From assembly GCA_030323305.1 (NCBI GenBank), contig CP106741.1:2639501-2703500 (forward strand): a stretch of DNA of 64,000 nt. Direction: 5' to 3'. Every line of letters starts with the position of its first letter. Within the stretch, counting starts at the first letter, position 1. Both the position numbers and the translations under genes were made by a program. This stretch comes from Paenibacillus sp. CC-CFT747 (GTDB lineage: Bacteria > Bacillota > Bacilli > Paenibacillales > NBRC-103111). Under the pieces are notes generated by a model that did no database searches, was not told the origin of the DNA, and saw only the letters and a program-made list of their open reading frames with translations. Shown one piece after another: positions 27,641 to 40,177 of this stretch.

Positions 27641-29236
27641 ATGCTTCGAGCAATTGAAAAACAAACTGGTCAATTAGTTGAAGCTAGTAGCGGAAACACC
27701 TGGAGAGACTATATATGCCCCTGTTGCTCGGCTCCTGTTAACTTTATTCAGCGGTCAAGTCGGGTTGCCGCACATTTTAGGCATAGAAACAATATGGCTC
27801 CAGAGAATTGTGAAAATTATGTAGCAGGGCTTGGTCAGCAAGGAACTTACCTTCCCTTCGAGCGTGGGCCTTGCTTGAAAATCAATTTTGAGGGGGAGAA
27901 ATGGGGACTTGGTCTTTATCTCCCGGAGCTAAAGAATGCAGACTTCTCTCGACTCTATCATCGATTAGAGCGTATTTCTCTTGGCATCCGGGGAGAAGAG
28001 GAACGCATCAATGGGGTTAAGCTATGGCCAAACCAAGGCGGTTATACCATTAGAGTAAAGCCTCAGCTAATTCCCTATAATCTTGTAGATCATCAGGAAG
28101 GCTGGTTAAGCCGGTTAGAGGCGGAATGGATAACAACGGTACCTGGGCTAGAAGAGCATGGGAATGTCTTTGTAAATACATCGGTCGGCTTTTGTCGGCT
28201 ACGACCCGGCGGAAGTATTCGTACGAATGAGACTTTTTATTTCGTTGCGGCATCGCCCACAAGCTTTCCTAGAGATATTGTTACAAGCGAGCTCGGATCG
28301 CTTGGGAAGTGGAGGGCATGGGAGCTCAAATTCAAGGGTAGCATATTGCCAAGCACCGAGAGCTGGTTCGAGAAAATGGGCTACAGGCTAACAGAATCAG
28401 AATACCGAATCTGTCTGCTTAAGCCTGCTGTGTTCTTTCTGGACGCAGAGGGCCGATATCACGTTCAGAAGCACGAAAGGGTGCTGCTGTATATTGAGCT
28501 TCGAAGGGCAGTTAAAAGCTTTAGCTTTCATCATGTTAGTCTACAGGTCACTCAAATAAAGCCGCCTCTTAGCTTTAGTGCCCAAGGGGAGCTAAAGGAG
28601 CTAATGCTAGATTTAGAGGAGCTTAACGTAGGAACTCACGTTATATATTCACCAGAGCTAGAAGGCCTTCCGTTATCGCTTGAGGTCCATGAGAAGGGCA
28701 GCCTGATTCCTGAAGGCAAGCATCCTCAAATTGAGGTAACTCTTTTAGATGGGAATGGGCAAGCCGTAGGTCAGAGGGTCATGCCACAGGAAGTAATAGC
28801 GATAGAGCCAAATGCAAAGAGAATTAAGGTTGCAGGGCCAAAAGGCCTTAAGAGCCAGATCTACGGGAAGGATGATATGCTTTTATTTACCGATTCACTT
28901 CCCTTTGAATTAGATCTTCGCTCATCAGGACCATTCATAGATCATATTGCTTTTTCAGGCTACGGAGCTGTTAAGCTGCTTGTTCAAGATAAGGTGGAAT
29001 CTAAAGAAACAGAAATCAAGCTTTTGGAGAATATTTGCTTAAAGCTGCAGGTTTCCAGAGAACTGGCTTGTTATCGGCTTTCTCCTCAAGTACTTGCAAG
29101 GCTGCACCAAAGACTGATTCGGCTACAGGTAGATGGGGCCATTGCCCAACGAATATATTTAACGCTTTATCGCTTCCAACGGAGGATTCCACTAGCTGCC
29201 GTTCCACTAATAAACTACCTACTCGAACATGACTAA
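27641..29236 (+). CDS. Cluster gene 2: CoiA-like protein
   Basis: 531 residues. The first ~65 residues form a CoiA/competence-type module: WRDYICPCCSAPVNFIQ with CxxC, then AAHFRHRNNMAPENCENY with the F-R-H-(x)n-C part of the zinc site. In CoiA this module precedes a nuclease domain. Here it is followed by a long beta-rich region (28000-29000) with LEVHEKGSLIPEGKHPQIEVTLLDG-like Ig-type strands and a helical end. No obvious D-ExK motif is seen. It probably binds DNA ends or single strands for the system. Start ATG at 27641. Confidence 0.65.
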   Translation: MLRAIEKQTGQLVEASSGNTWRDYICPCCSAPVNFIQRSSRVAAHFRHRNNMAPENCENYVAGLGQQGTYLPFERGPCLKINFEGEKWGLGLYLPELKNADFSRLYHRLERISLGIRGEEERINGVKLWPNQGGYTIRVKPQLIPYNLVDHQEGWLSRLEAEWITTVPGLEEHGNVFVNTSVGFCRLRPGGSIRTNETFYFVAASPTSFPRDIVTSELGSLGKWRAWELKFKGSILPSTESWFEKMGYRLTESEYRICLLKPAVFFLDAEGRYHVQKHERVLLYIELRRAVKSFSFHHVSLQVTQIKPPLSFSAQGELKELMLDLEELNVGTHVIYSPELEGLPLSLEVHEKGSLIPEGKHPQIEVTLLDGNGQAVGQRVMPQEVIAIEPNAKRIKVAGPKGLKSQIYGKDDMLLFTDSLPFELDLRSSGPFIDHIAFSGYGAVKLLVQDKVESKETEIKLLENICLKLQVSRELACYRLSPQVLARLHQRLIRLQVDGAIAQRIYLTLYRFQRRIPLAAVPLINYLLEHD

Positions 29237-29249
29237 ACGAGGTGTACAG

Positions 29250-30144
29250 ATGGATTTAACGATTACCCCCAAACGATTAAAGTTACTACTCTTTCCACTT
29301 CCGACGAGGCACTCAAGCTATTACAAGTCAACCTGGAGACGGTTGGGGCAAGCCGGCTATACTCTAAGCTGCTTTCTGGAGTATTGCTTAGTGCTACTCG
29401 ATTAAAAATTGCGCCTTTGATTGGAGGGTCTGCTTCTACTGAAGCGGCTCTGGCGTATGTACAAGGCTGCTTTGCCGACTCGAGCTATGCTGGTATTGCT
29501 GCTGCCTCGTGGTCCTCGATTAACGATCTAGTCAGCTTGGCAGAGAAAGCTGCGGAGAAGGCACTACTCAAGCAGGGAGTTCCAACAGGCTTGTTAATAA
29601 GTGAGATGGATCAGGCTCCCTTTGAGCTTTTATTAATCCCTTTTTACGCGTGCAGCCGCTAATCAAACCCCGTCTTCAATGTGAGCTGAACTATTGCTTT
29701 ACTGCACAGGCCGTCACAACGGTTCTTCCGCAGAGGGTGGGGCTTCAAACCTATTGTATGCTGATTGATACTGAGGCGTGGTTTTCTACCCTAAAGCCTT
29801 CAGGCCTTTCAAAGCTAAGCTCTGGTCAGCTATCGCCGAAGGTTGCTACGCCCTTCGAGGATCGGACAAGAATTCAGTCCTTTAAAAATACCTTAAAGGT
29901 ACTAGAGGAACTCAGTGTTCAGCTTCCTGTTCGACTGCGAGAGGTATGCGCAAGCCTATGTAGCGAGATGTCCCAGCTTGAGTTCTCGGAGGAGGAATGT
30001 ATAGCAGCGGTTCTGGCCTGCTGGATATTACCGGAGCTTCAGCAACGAGGAGTGTCTGGGAAGGAGCTACAGGAGCTAATAAGTATTTTGGATACGAATA
30101 TGTATCGTCAGCTCCTCTATTCGATCATTGGGGAAACCATATGA
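29250..30144 (+). CDS. Cluster gene 3: unknown protein (two apparent frameshifts)
   Basis: About 298 residues once the frame is repaired near 29270 (C/A runs after the ATG at 29250) and near 29650. ATG follows GAGGTG 13 nt after the previous gene. No recognised domain: an N-terminal alpha/beta part (TLSTSDEALKLLQVNLETVGASRLY) and a helical C-terminus (LEELSVQLPVRLREVCASLC). It ends with TGA overlapping the next ATG, so the two proteins are made together. Confidence 0.55.
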
Positions 30145-31151
30145 AGAGCTTCTACTACTCGAAGGCATCTGGTGAAATAGACAGCACTGCTGCTATCCTA
30201 TCGTCCTGTCATCAGCTACGAAGCTTGACGAATTATACCAGGTCTCTACTAACCTCATTAGCATATGAGGAAGGCTCTAACAGCTATAGCCGACCTGTAA
30301 GCATAAATAGAATTGTTCGACAGTTAAAGCCATTAATAGGCTCTCATTATGATATGCTCCAGCTACACGAAAAGGAGAATGCCAAAGGCCCGGCGAGTGT
30401 TATCGTTAAGCTTCTTGGTGATCTCAGTGAATATATTCATCTTGGAGATGGTTACTATTTGCCGGCACCTCCTAGGGTGGTGCTTCTTCCTTCGGTGAAG
30501 GAGGCCATATTACTTGGACATAGCGCAACGGCAATACAAGCTTCGGTGGAACAGCATGTAGGCATCAGCAATCTTGTTCTGAGCAGAACAACCATAGAGA
30601 GTCTTCCAAAGCTTGAATATCAGGACTGGCTGCGCTCACCTGGACTTACAGGGTGGCTCGATCGGCTCATAGCCCGGGCGGAGGCAAAGGAGCAATTTTT
30701 TAATGAAATCGAAATTTATAAGCCATGGCTTAAGGGCTTAAAGTGGGATATGTTAAAGGACTCTCCGGCAATTGGTCAGGTAAATCTCCTAAGGGAAAGG
30801 CCGGGAAATGGACCGTTTCACTTCTTTTTGTGGAAAGCCGTTCGCAAGGATAAAGGCTTATATTACAAGCTTCCTGAGGGGGAGCTTTTGCGAACCATTC
30901 ATGCTCTGCATTACGAGAGCCGTCAGCTTCGTGTACTATACACTAAACGTGCATCGAACTTGTATATTCTTCGGCCTCAACTAAAGCTTCCTCCTGAGGA
31001 ACTGAAGGTGCTACGCGCCTTTGCAATGCCACGTCCACTTGGCTATCAAGCCTGGAGCAAAGAGTGGGTCTGTACAGATAAAGCCCTCCCCATGTTAAGT
31101 GATCTGTTTCAAGGCTTAGGGATCAGTATGTACGAAACGAAGGAAGCATAG
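30141..31151 (+). CDS. Cluster gene 4: unknown protein
   Basis: 336 residues from the ATG at 30141, which overlaps the previous stop as ATGA; the frame is open further upstream but that part lies in the preceding gene. Two recognisable stretches: VVLLPSVKEAILLGHS and the C-terminal LRVLYTKRASNLYILRPQLKLPPEELKVLRAFAMPRPLGYQAWSKEWV, which has the look of a specificity or accessory subunit rather than an enzyme. Ends 13 nt before the helicase gene. Not recognised; may correspond in position to one of the small uncharacterised Druantia proteins. Confidence 0.6.
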   Translation: MKSFYYSKASGEIDSTAAILSSCHQLRSLTNYTRSLLTSLAYEEGSNSYSRPVSINRIVRQLKPLIGSHYDMLQLHEKENAKGPASVIVKLLGDLSEYIHLGDGYYLPAPPRVVLLPSVKEAILLGHSATAIQASVEQHVGISNLVLSRTTIESLPKLEYQDWLRSPGLTGWLDRLIARAEAKEQFFNEIEIYKPWLKGLKWDMLKDSPAIGQVNLLRERPGNGPFHFFLWKAVRKDKGLYYKLPEGELLRTIHALHYESRQLRVLYTKRASNLYILRPQLKLPPEELKVLRAFAMPRPLGYQAWSKEWVCTDKALPMLSDLFQGLGISMYETKEA

Positions 31152-31164
31152 GAGAGTGAAGTAG

Positions 31165-34100
31165 ATGTCACATCAATATAGTATTCATAGCGTTACGAAT
31201 CGACTCCACAGCAAGCTAAGGGAATATATCGAAGCGCAATACCACATTAGTGAGGAGGAGCTTATTCATAAAAGGAAGGCACTATTGGACTCAGAAGGGG
31301 CCATATCCTCCGATCCGTTTATTGAATCAACGCCTGTTTATGAACCGGGAGCTACCTACTCCGAAATGAACATTCCAATGCACTGTAAGGACGCGATGAA
31401 TTACCTCGCTGCCTTGCAGCCAGGTGTGGGTGTATTTAAGCGTCCCTATAAACACCAGGCAGCTGCCCTTCAGCATTTTTTGACAGATAAAGAGGACCTG
31501 ATTGTTGCCACGGGTACGGGCTCCGGTAAAACCGAATCCTTTCTTCACCCTATCCTCTGCTCCTTGATCGATGAAGGAAAGGAGCGCCTAAGTAGCTTTA
31601 AACAGCACGGAGTCCGCGCACTGCTACTGTATCCGATGAATGCTCTCGTAAGCGACCAGGTAGCGCGGCTTCGCAGATTATTCGGAAGTGAAGCAGTCGC
31701 TGCTTACTTTAGAGAAAGCTATGGACGTCATCCTCTTTTCGGCATGTACACCAGTCGCACGCCGTACGCAGGAACCCGTCAAAGCAAGAAGGACGCTCAG
31801 CATATCAAGCCTATCCTGGATTATTTTTTAAGGCTTGAACAGGAGCGCCCGGAGCTAGCAGCACAGCTGAAAGCCCTCGGACGCTGGCCCTCCAAAAATT
31901 TAGCGGCCTTTTATGGAGAAAGGAATGCCCGCTGGGAAAAACGTTTAATTACATCACCTGGTGACCGGGAGCTTCTGACACGGCATGAAATGCAGCAGAC
32001 CTGTCCGGATCTTCTCGTAACGAACTATTCGATGCTTGAGTATATGCTCATGAGGCCTGTCGAAAGAGATATTTGGGACCAAACTAAGCTTTGGCTTCAA
32101 AGTGATCCACGTAATAAGTTTATCTTGGTGCTTGATGAGGCCCATATGTATCGTGGCTCGGGTGGTGCGGAGGTCGCCCTTCTTATTCGTAGACTGCAGG
32201 CTAGACTTGGCATTGATCGAGATCGGATGCAATGTATTTTGACGAGTGCCAGCTTAGGTAACGATAAGCATGCAGAGGAGAATGGAAAGCAGTTTGCTAG
32301 AGATTTGACAGGTGCACCGGCGAATCGTAGCTTCCGTGTTATTCGTGGAGAGCTAGAACGGAGAAAACCGGCCAGGACAGCAACGAGCCAGGAGGCGCAA
32401 GAGCTTTCAGGCTTTAATCTTACGAATTTTGCTGAGCGCGCTTCTAAGCCTGAGGCGGCTTTAAAGGAAGTGAAAAGACTTGCTCAGGCGTTAAATTGGT
32501 CTGTTAACGGCTTAAGTGTATCGACGCTAGAGGATTATCTCTTTGAAGCGCTGACTGGCTTTGGACCCGTAGAGCATATTATTGCTTCCATAAGTGGTCG
32601 GGGGTTAGGTTCTCGGAGCTCTCAGCGGAGGTTTTTCCAGACGCCCCGAGAGAAGAAGCTGAGCAGGCCACCAGTGCATTGCTCACACTGGCAAACGCTG
32701 CTCGCAAAGAGGATCGTGTTTTGCTGCCCGCTCGTCTGCATTTATTTTACCGAGGGCTTCAAGGCTTATATGCCTGCACTAACCCTACTTGTAACGTCAA
32801 GGGGCAGGGAGGGGGACACTCCGGTCTGGGCACGCTTTACGATTCTCCGCGCCTTCAGTGTGAATGTGGCCTACACGGTCGCGTCTATGAATTATTGACA
32901 CACCGGGATTGTGGTATGCCGTTTTTACGTGGCTTTGTTCTTCCAGGAAATCAGAGCTACCTTTGGAACCAAGCGGGTGGTGCCTTGGGTGAAAAGCTAC
33001 AAGAACTCCATCTGTTTGTCGGTGAACCCCATCCAGATATGCGGACAAAGGTTAGTCCTGTATGGCTTGATATTGCAAGCGGTTATTTGTTGAAAGACCC
33101 TCCAGCAGAGGAGGAGAACAAATACTATTTGAAGCTGTACATGAGTCCTCCAGAACAATCAACTGGGAAGGAAGGCAAGCGCAGGAAAAGGGTGAAGAGT
33201 AGGGCGCTGTCCTTTACCAATTGTCCTGCCTGTACTAAGAGGTGTAGCGATAAAATTATGGATTTGGCAACCAAGGGAGAGCAGCCCTTTGCTAATCTCG
33301 TTCGTGAACAATTTGTACTTCAGCCACCTAAAGATGCCAGTCTAGCCAATCTGGGAAAAAAGGTTCTGCTCTTTTCTGACGGAAGACAAAAGGCAGCAAG
33401 ATTAGCACGCGACATACCCAATGAAGTGGAAGCGGATAGCTTCCGGCAGGTTCTCGTGCTCTCGGCACATGAATTAATGGAAGAAAAGCGAGAGGCACCG
33501 CTTTCAGAGCTGTTATTTTTATCCTTTCTACGTGTTCTCAATCAAAACCGGCTATTCTTCTTTAACGCCAAGGATCGGGAGAAAATTGCAGAGGATATTC
33601 GCCAATTTAAAAAGCTCGACTTTGACTTTGATGAAGCGGAGGATGATCGCTTTTATCCAAAGCCGCCGAGGGAGTTTCAAAAGAATTTACTGCGGCAGCT
33701 TTGCCATCCTTATTACTCGCTTTACGCCGTATGCATTGGCTATGTCGTACCGCTTCCGCGGCAGCGCAATAAATTTAAGCTGGATAGGCTAAGTGACCAG
33801 GAGCTTACAGACTTTATTGTTCTATGGCTTCAGGACATGCTACAAAGCAACTATGGCTTTGATGCGAGTCTCGAGACATGGCTGCGTTATCAGGTGGCTC
33901 GCTATAATGCCTCTCGTTGGGGTAGTGACGGGCGGATGGATAAGGAGCTAGAGGCCTTTGCTGTAAAGCTAGGATTAACGGCTGACGAGATTACTGCCTT
34001 ACACGCTCAGTTGCTAGAGGTTTTTTGTACAAAGAGTGACGATGGCCAATATTTTATTAACCCTTTACGCGTAGGCTTAGAGCTAGCGCTTGAGGATAGC

Positions 34101-36481
34101 TGGTACCGCTGTAAGAGCTGTACGCAGGTTACAGCTAAGAGCATTAAAGGGATATGTCCAACCTGTCTGTCGGACGAGCTTGAGAGAATGAGCCCGGAGC
34201 ATCCCTACATGCTTTCTAGAAAAGGCTACTGGCGTAAGCCTGTGCTTGAGATGCTTGAGGGCCGTGAGCGGCCGGTGAACTTAACGGTAGAGGAGCATTC
34301 GGCTCAGCTATCACAGCGAGATACTGGTGTAGTGCACGCAACGACGGAGGAATATGAGCTTCGCTTCCAGGATGTATTGCTCGATGATCGCGAGGGAAGC
34401 ATTGATGTGCTGAGTTGTACGACCACGATGGAGGTTGGTATCGATATCGGTTCGCTTACAGCCGTCGGCCTGCGAAATGTGCCACCTCAACGGGAAAATT
34501 ATCAGCAGCGTGCGGGACGGGCAGGTCGGCGCGGTTCAGCCATCTCAACGGTGATTACGTATTCCCAGGGTGGACCGCATGACAGCTACTATTTTGAAAA
34601 TCCAAAGCTCATTATTAGTGGTGCTCCACGCAGCCCGCAAATCGACATTACGAATGAAAAGATTGCGAGCCGGCACATTCATGCTTACCTGCTTCAAACC
34701 TTTTTTCATTCTATGCTGGATTTAGAGGGTACTCAAACTCGGGAGAGCTTCGGTCAATTAATGAATGCACTAGGAAGCACCTTTGATTTTTTTGAAGGGG
34801 ACGGAAGGTTCAGCTATAGCAATTTTACCAAATGGCTCGATCAGGAGTTAAACAATACGACCAGTGTTGTCCGACAGCTGTACAACTTTCTTCCCGACGA
34901 GCTCGTGCCTGATAAGGGTGATATTGAAAAGTGGAAGCTAAGTTTTATACTTAAGGTAGCAGCTAGTCTTAACAGCAGACTACTATCAAGCTTTAAGGCT
35001 TATAAAGAGGAACATCGTGAGCAACTGGAGCAAGGGGAAGATGACGTTCTCTCATCACAGCTCCTGGAGTTCTTATTTAATCAGGGCTTATTACCCTCGT
35101 ACGCCTTCCCAACTGATCTTTGTAGCTTTTATATTGAGGAATACGATAAGGAGCAACGGAAGGTTGTAATCAAGGAGCGCCCGCAGCAGTCAGTCACGCA
35201 GGCCTTAAGTGAATATGCGCCGGGTCGCATTGTGGTTGTTAATAAGGAAACCTACCGCTCAGGAGGAATATATATTCCTCACGCTTCGGACCCTGTAAAT
35301 CCAGCTTCCAGTATAAAATGGGATAAACTTCCAAAAGTGCATTGTTGTACGGTTTGCTCCTTTTTGAGTGTGGATCGTGTTTACAAGGAATGTCCATTAT
35401 GCGGACATGAGGTAATCTCGATGCCTATGCTAAAGCCTACCGGTTTTTCGCCGGAGGGGGAAAGGCAGTCGTTGAGGGAGATAATGATCAAGAGATCTCA
35501 TACGCGACCCCGCCGCAGTTTCCGGTGCCCGCCGTATCTGAGGGGATCAATTGGCATGGTACGGCAGGAAGGCATCTTAACTACACCTATGCCGTAGATC
35601 AGCAGTTGATTGTTGTTAATAAGGGCTCGGAGCATACCAAGGAGGGCTTTATGGTCTGTACCTCCTGTGGTGCAGCCTGGATAGCTAGTGAGCATGAGGT
35701 TGGTCCGCATGGAAGACCCTTTTATTGGACAAAAGCAGGGCTAGGGGCAGAATTACTCCCACACCTGTAACGGAACGCCACATCGGCTCTTCCTGGGTAC
35801 TACATTTTCCTCGGATCTCTTATTAATGAGAATGTTCTTTGATGACCGCACTGCTTATGATGCCTCTGCCTCGTGGGTACATGACGGTCTTCGTACATTG
35901 GCTGAGGCGCTCGTTATTGCTGCTAGTCGCTTGCTTGATATTGATTACAATGAACTCATGGCGGGCTTTCGAATTGTTCCTTCCGACAAGCAGGGGTTGC
36001 AGATATCTATCTATTTGATTCTTTATCCGGTGGAGCGGGCTATTCTGCGCTGGCTGGTAAAAACATAGATAATCTACTGGATAGCGTGGAGGAAGTGCTT
36101 AGACATTGCAGCAATAACTGTGACGGCTCCTGCTATAAATGCTTGCGTCATTATGGGAACCGATTTTACCATTCTAGCCTTGATAGACACTTAGCCTTGC
36201 ATTTGCTCAAATATGCTAGACATGGGACTTTACCTAAATTCACAAGGGTCGAGGAGGAACGTATCCTCTATCCTGTAAAACGTATGCTCCATATTCAGAA
36301 GCAGGCATTCTCCCAGGAAACCAAAAATGGACATTACCTATTGAAGGTAGCAGACCGTTTAATTGGTTGCCGCGCGGCTCTTCAGGCAGAAGGAACAATA
36401 ACAGGCTTGGAGAGTTCCATACTACTAAGTGATTACGAGATCGCGCGAGATCTGCCATCTGTCTTTCGAAGGCTCCAATAG
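31165..36481 (+). CDS. Cluster gene 5: DruE-like superfamily 2 helicase with DUF1998-like C-terminus (four apparent frameshifts)
   Basis: About 1770 residues, the size of DruE. Motif I is VATGTGSGKTES (residues ~114-125), motif II VLDEAHMYRG, motif III LTSASLG, and the second RecA lobe ends with DVLSCTTTMEVGIDIG and QQRAGRAGRRG. Zinc-type Cys sets lie at CTNPTCN, CKSCTQV...CPTC and CCTVCSF...CPLC, and the C-terminal end has DSLSGGAGYS and CSNNCDGSCYKCLRHYGN, the four-Cys signature of DUF1998 helicases. Frames break near 32600 (GGGGG), 35455 (GGGGG), 35740 and 35999; one base each restores a continuous protein. DruE is the shared helicase of Druantia anti-phage systems and the likely DNA motor here. 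Confidence 0.85.
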
Positions 36482-36567
36482 AATTGAAGAAGAGAGGAGA
36501 ATTTACCAAAGGATGAGTGAGGGCGGGGGGATCGGTCCTTCCTTTAAAAGGAAGCTGAAAACTTGTG

Positions 36568-36597
36568 GGCGCTATGATATCATGAATATATAGCGCC
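36568..36597. promoter_or_regulatory. Perfect dyad in the gap between the helicase and DruA-like genes
   Basis: GGCGCTAT (36568-36575) and ATAGCGCC (36590-36597) with a 14-nt spacer containing GATATC. The 167-nt gap is the largest in the cluster. It could be an operator for the Xre protein, or a hairpin controlling downstream genes. No clear T run follows. Confidence 0.4.
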
Positions 36598-36648
36598 GCT
36601 TTCCCTTACATATTAATTCGGCGTACTTAACATTTAAGGTAGGTACAA

Positions 36649-39600
36649 ATGAAGACTAAGACATATGATTTCCGACCAACAAATTTAGAAAATGCAGAGC
36701 ATATTCTAGAGGACTTTTATAGAGCATTAAATACATCTCGAACGCTAGAATCAAAGATCCAGGTCATTCAGGCTTATTTGAAGTCTGATAGTTTAGAGGA
36801 ATTACCCTACAAGGATCGTCTTGCGCTTAGGCTCTTTTGGAAATTTTCCTTGATTTGCTGCAGCAGGAATGGGACGTCAAGTATTCCGAGGGTACCCTAT
36901 ATGCGATTCCACCCGAGGCAAGCACAAAGGATAATCAGGAGATAAAGAGTAGGATAAAAAAGGACCTGGTTAAGGCCAGAAATGAACAATTCCAGGAGCC
37001 CTCCATTAAACGCTTCATTCTCGATATCGAGAGTCCGAAATGGTATAAGGGTAGATATGTCAGTGTTCTGAACCATTTCCTGAAGCCCGATGAATTATAT
37101 CGGGACCTAGAAAGAAGACTGAATGCACCAATCGAAATACGAGAGCAGTTACTGCTCGATTCCATTAAGCCATATGTTCAAATGGTTGGTGATGAACGAG
37201 ACGCGTTCAGTAATATACGCTTAAGCGATATATGGAGGTATGCTAGGTATAGTTGGTCTCTACCGCAGAGTTCACAGCCGGGTAGACAAATAAACTATTT
37301 AATCCGAGATGCCGCACGTGATTTCCATCCGATCATTGGTATTGGAGCGTTAGGGAGTAGCATCGTCCAGATTACTAGTCGAGATAATTATATTGGCTGG
37401 ACTCTGGAATCTGCTGAAAATGATTATAATCCCGAAAAGCGCGATAAGAATTCGTCACCACCAAAGGTAGATATAAACGATTTTATTCCCGCGCTCCTTG
37501 ATGGGCTAGAGGAAGCCCTTAAGGAGGTCTACCATCAGGATTTTAATGATTTTATTACAGAGGAAACTCTCCGACATCCTACAGATGAAACCTTCGAAAG
37601 ACTTCAAGAAAAAATCGAGGTTAGTGCTGTTAGTCGCTCCAGAGATAAGGCAACAGGTGACTTTCAAGAAGACGCAAATTTACCAATGTTTGTAAGTAAA
37701 CGTGCGACCGAATTACAGCAGTTACTCTCTGCAAGGCTAGTATTTGAAAAGATTCTTAGTAAGACCACTACGAATCTTGAGACCTACCTAGAGCTTAGCC
37801 GCTCAGAGGGAGGAAGAAAAGCGCTCGGTGTTGCTCTGCGAAGCATAAAAAGAAGCACATCGGCTCCTCGATTATGGACATAACGACCTGTGGTGCGATT
37901 CCGCCGTACTCTGAATTGCTCGGAGGAAAGCTAGTTTCCATGCTAATGGCTAGTCCGCAGGTGATAAGGGATTACTATCAAAAGTATAAGGATTCAGTTA
38001 GTGAAATCGCGAGCCGTATGAAGGGCGAGCCACTAGTTCGTCCTGCAAATTTGGTGCTTTTGGGCACCACGAGTCTTTATAAAACCGGTAGCAGTCAATA
38101 TAATCGAATTAAGATACCAGTTAAGCATGGTTATTTAAAATATATTCATACAGGTCAGACCCTAGGCTATGGCTCTGTACATTTTTCCAATAGGACCTAT
38201 CGGGTGCTGCAGGAGTTATTAAATAATACTGAAGGCCTAGAGCAGAGTTCTGCCTTTGCAGCCGGTGTTAATTACAAGATGAGGTCCATTGGTTCGGGGC
38301 TAGGACACTTAGGCCTACGAAAGCTTCAGGAGCACCAGAATCCTCGACTTGTGTATCTTGTTCCATTGGCTGTAAATTGGCGGGAGTATTTACTCGGTAT
38401 TGACTCGGAGCCTAGGTATTTGTTTGATATGAATAAACCCGAGGAGCAGACCGAGCAACTAATTCAATTTTGGAAAGCCCGTTGGTTTAGGAAGCGTGTT
38501 GAGAACCAAGAGATTTTGTATAGAATACAACAGTTAAAGCCTCTGCGCGTTAGTGATTATTTTCTAAAGCCAGAGGAGCGGGAAGCCAAGAAATTTGATG
38601 AAGGGCTTTACCAATTGGATCTTTTCGGAGGCGACGAGATGTCCGGACAGCAGTCTTTATCCTGGAGAACCCTTGCCCAATTAAAAAATCAACGTGCAAG
38701 CTTTGCGGAGCGTCTCACTCCAGAGGAATTACAGTCGCTTCATATAGAAACAAAAATGGATACAGGCTTTTTAAATTTGCTGGATTCGGGCAAACGTCTG
38801 TATCTCGTAGGTAGTCCGGGCGATGGGAAAACACATGTTATCCGCAAGCATATCAGGCAAATTGAGGATAAGGGGATCTTTTATCATTTAGATGCCAGTG
38901 CAATTGATGAAGAAGCCCTAGTCGCACAGTTAACCTCCGCAATTGAGGAGAATCGTCCCACTGTGATTGCCATTAATGAAGGACCACTTCGTCGGCTGCT
39001 GGAAAAATTACCCCCAGAGGAAATGCGCGAAATATCTACTCAGTTAAATAAACCATTTCTCTATGATGAGGATGATCCGACCTCCTATAAAGCACTAGTT
39101 ATAAATTTGGGTGTTCGTCAGGTTCTTTCCCGAAGCGTGCTACAAGGGGCCTTTGACACCGTGCTTAAATGCGTAGATTATCAGGATGCACCTCTCCGTA
39201 TTCGTTACAATCAAGAAAGACTTTCGCGTCCACGTATAAAAGAGAGAATGATTCAGTTGCTTAACCTGATGGTGAAGAACGGGACGCACATTACAATGCA
39301 TGAATTGCTAGGCTTTTTGGCCCATGTGCTGACTAGTGGTGTAACCGAGCCAGAGCATGGTGAGCATGTCAAGCCCTATTACGATGCGATGTTTTCATCG
39401 GACAGCCACTTATATAGACTTTTGAACTCATTTGATCCCGCCGCTATTGCTCACCCTTTAGTAGATATGTGGCTTTACGATGAGGACCGCTCAAATGTTG
39501 AATGGTTAGACACGGAGGAGCAATATACTGAAATTCAGCCCTTGGATTACGCGGGCAAAAAGAGAAGGTTTTATTTTGAGGCGAAGCAGGGAGATTCGCT

Positions 39601-40177
39601 GCTTGAAATGCTTCCTGATGATCATCGCACCTTCTATGATTTGCTCAACAACTCCCAATCAACGAAGCAATTGGCAAAGAGACGAATTCTTGAGGCGCTT
39701 TCCAGCTTCTTTGGCCAAACTGGCGATGAAGCAGCGAATCGACTGCAAATTTGGACCAGTCTTAAATATGAGTCGAAGCGGGATGCAACCGTCTTTTTGT
39801 CGAGTCAAAGCATTCCTGAAAGCATGATCGATATTTCTGTGCCGAGACTCAGAGAGGACGTAGCAGGGCTAATTGAATTTGAGCCTTCACATATACGCTT
39901 TGTCGTTCAGGCGAGTGAGAGAAACGCCTCGGTAGGCTTAAATATTGATTTAGACCTATGGATATCCCTGATGAAAATCAAACGCGGCATTGTGAATCGA
40001 TATCAGGATCCTGTTATCGTCAGACGGTTAACTACTTTAATGTCACAGCTAGCCGCACTTTATCATCAGCAGCACGACGAGCTCGTTGGCCTCCAAGTTA
40101 TTGATACCAGTTCGGGTAGTAATCATGTGATTAAGGTGGCTTACGAGCCAGGACAGAAAGGAAAGTATCTTTGGTAA
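36649..40177 (+). CDS. Cluster gene 6: DruA-like (DUF4338) protein in frame with a P-loop ATPase (two apparent frameshifts)
   Basis: About 1175 residues. The first part (36649-38640) is a long DruA: an N-terminal helical region (~400 residues) and then the DUF4338 core, with MDITTCGAIPPYSELLGGKL, QYNRIKIP, LGYGSVHFSNRTYR and GLGHLGLRKLQ...VYLVPLAVNWREYLLGI, which are diagnostic. The second part (38640-40177, ~510 residues) has Walker A VGSPGDGKTH, a following YHLDASAI and IAINEGPLRRLLEK, resembling the DptF ATPase of phosphorothioate-dependent restriction. Breaks lie at ~36830 and ~37855. An ATG at 38639 with GGAGG upstream could start the ATPase separately, so the fusion must be checked against a corrected read. 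Confidence 0.8.
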
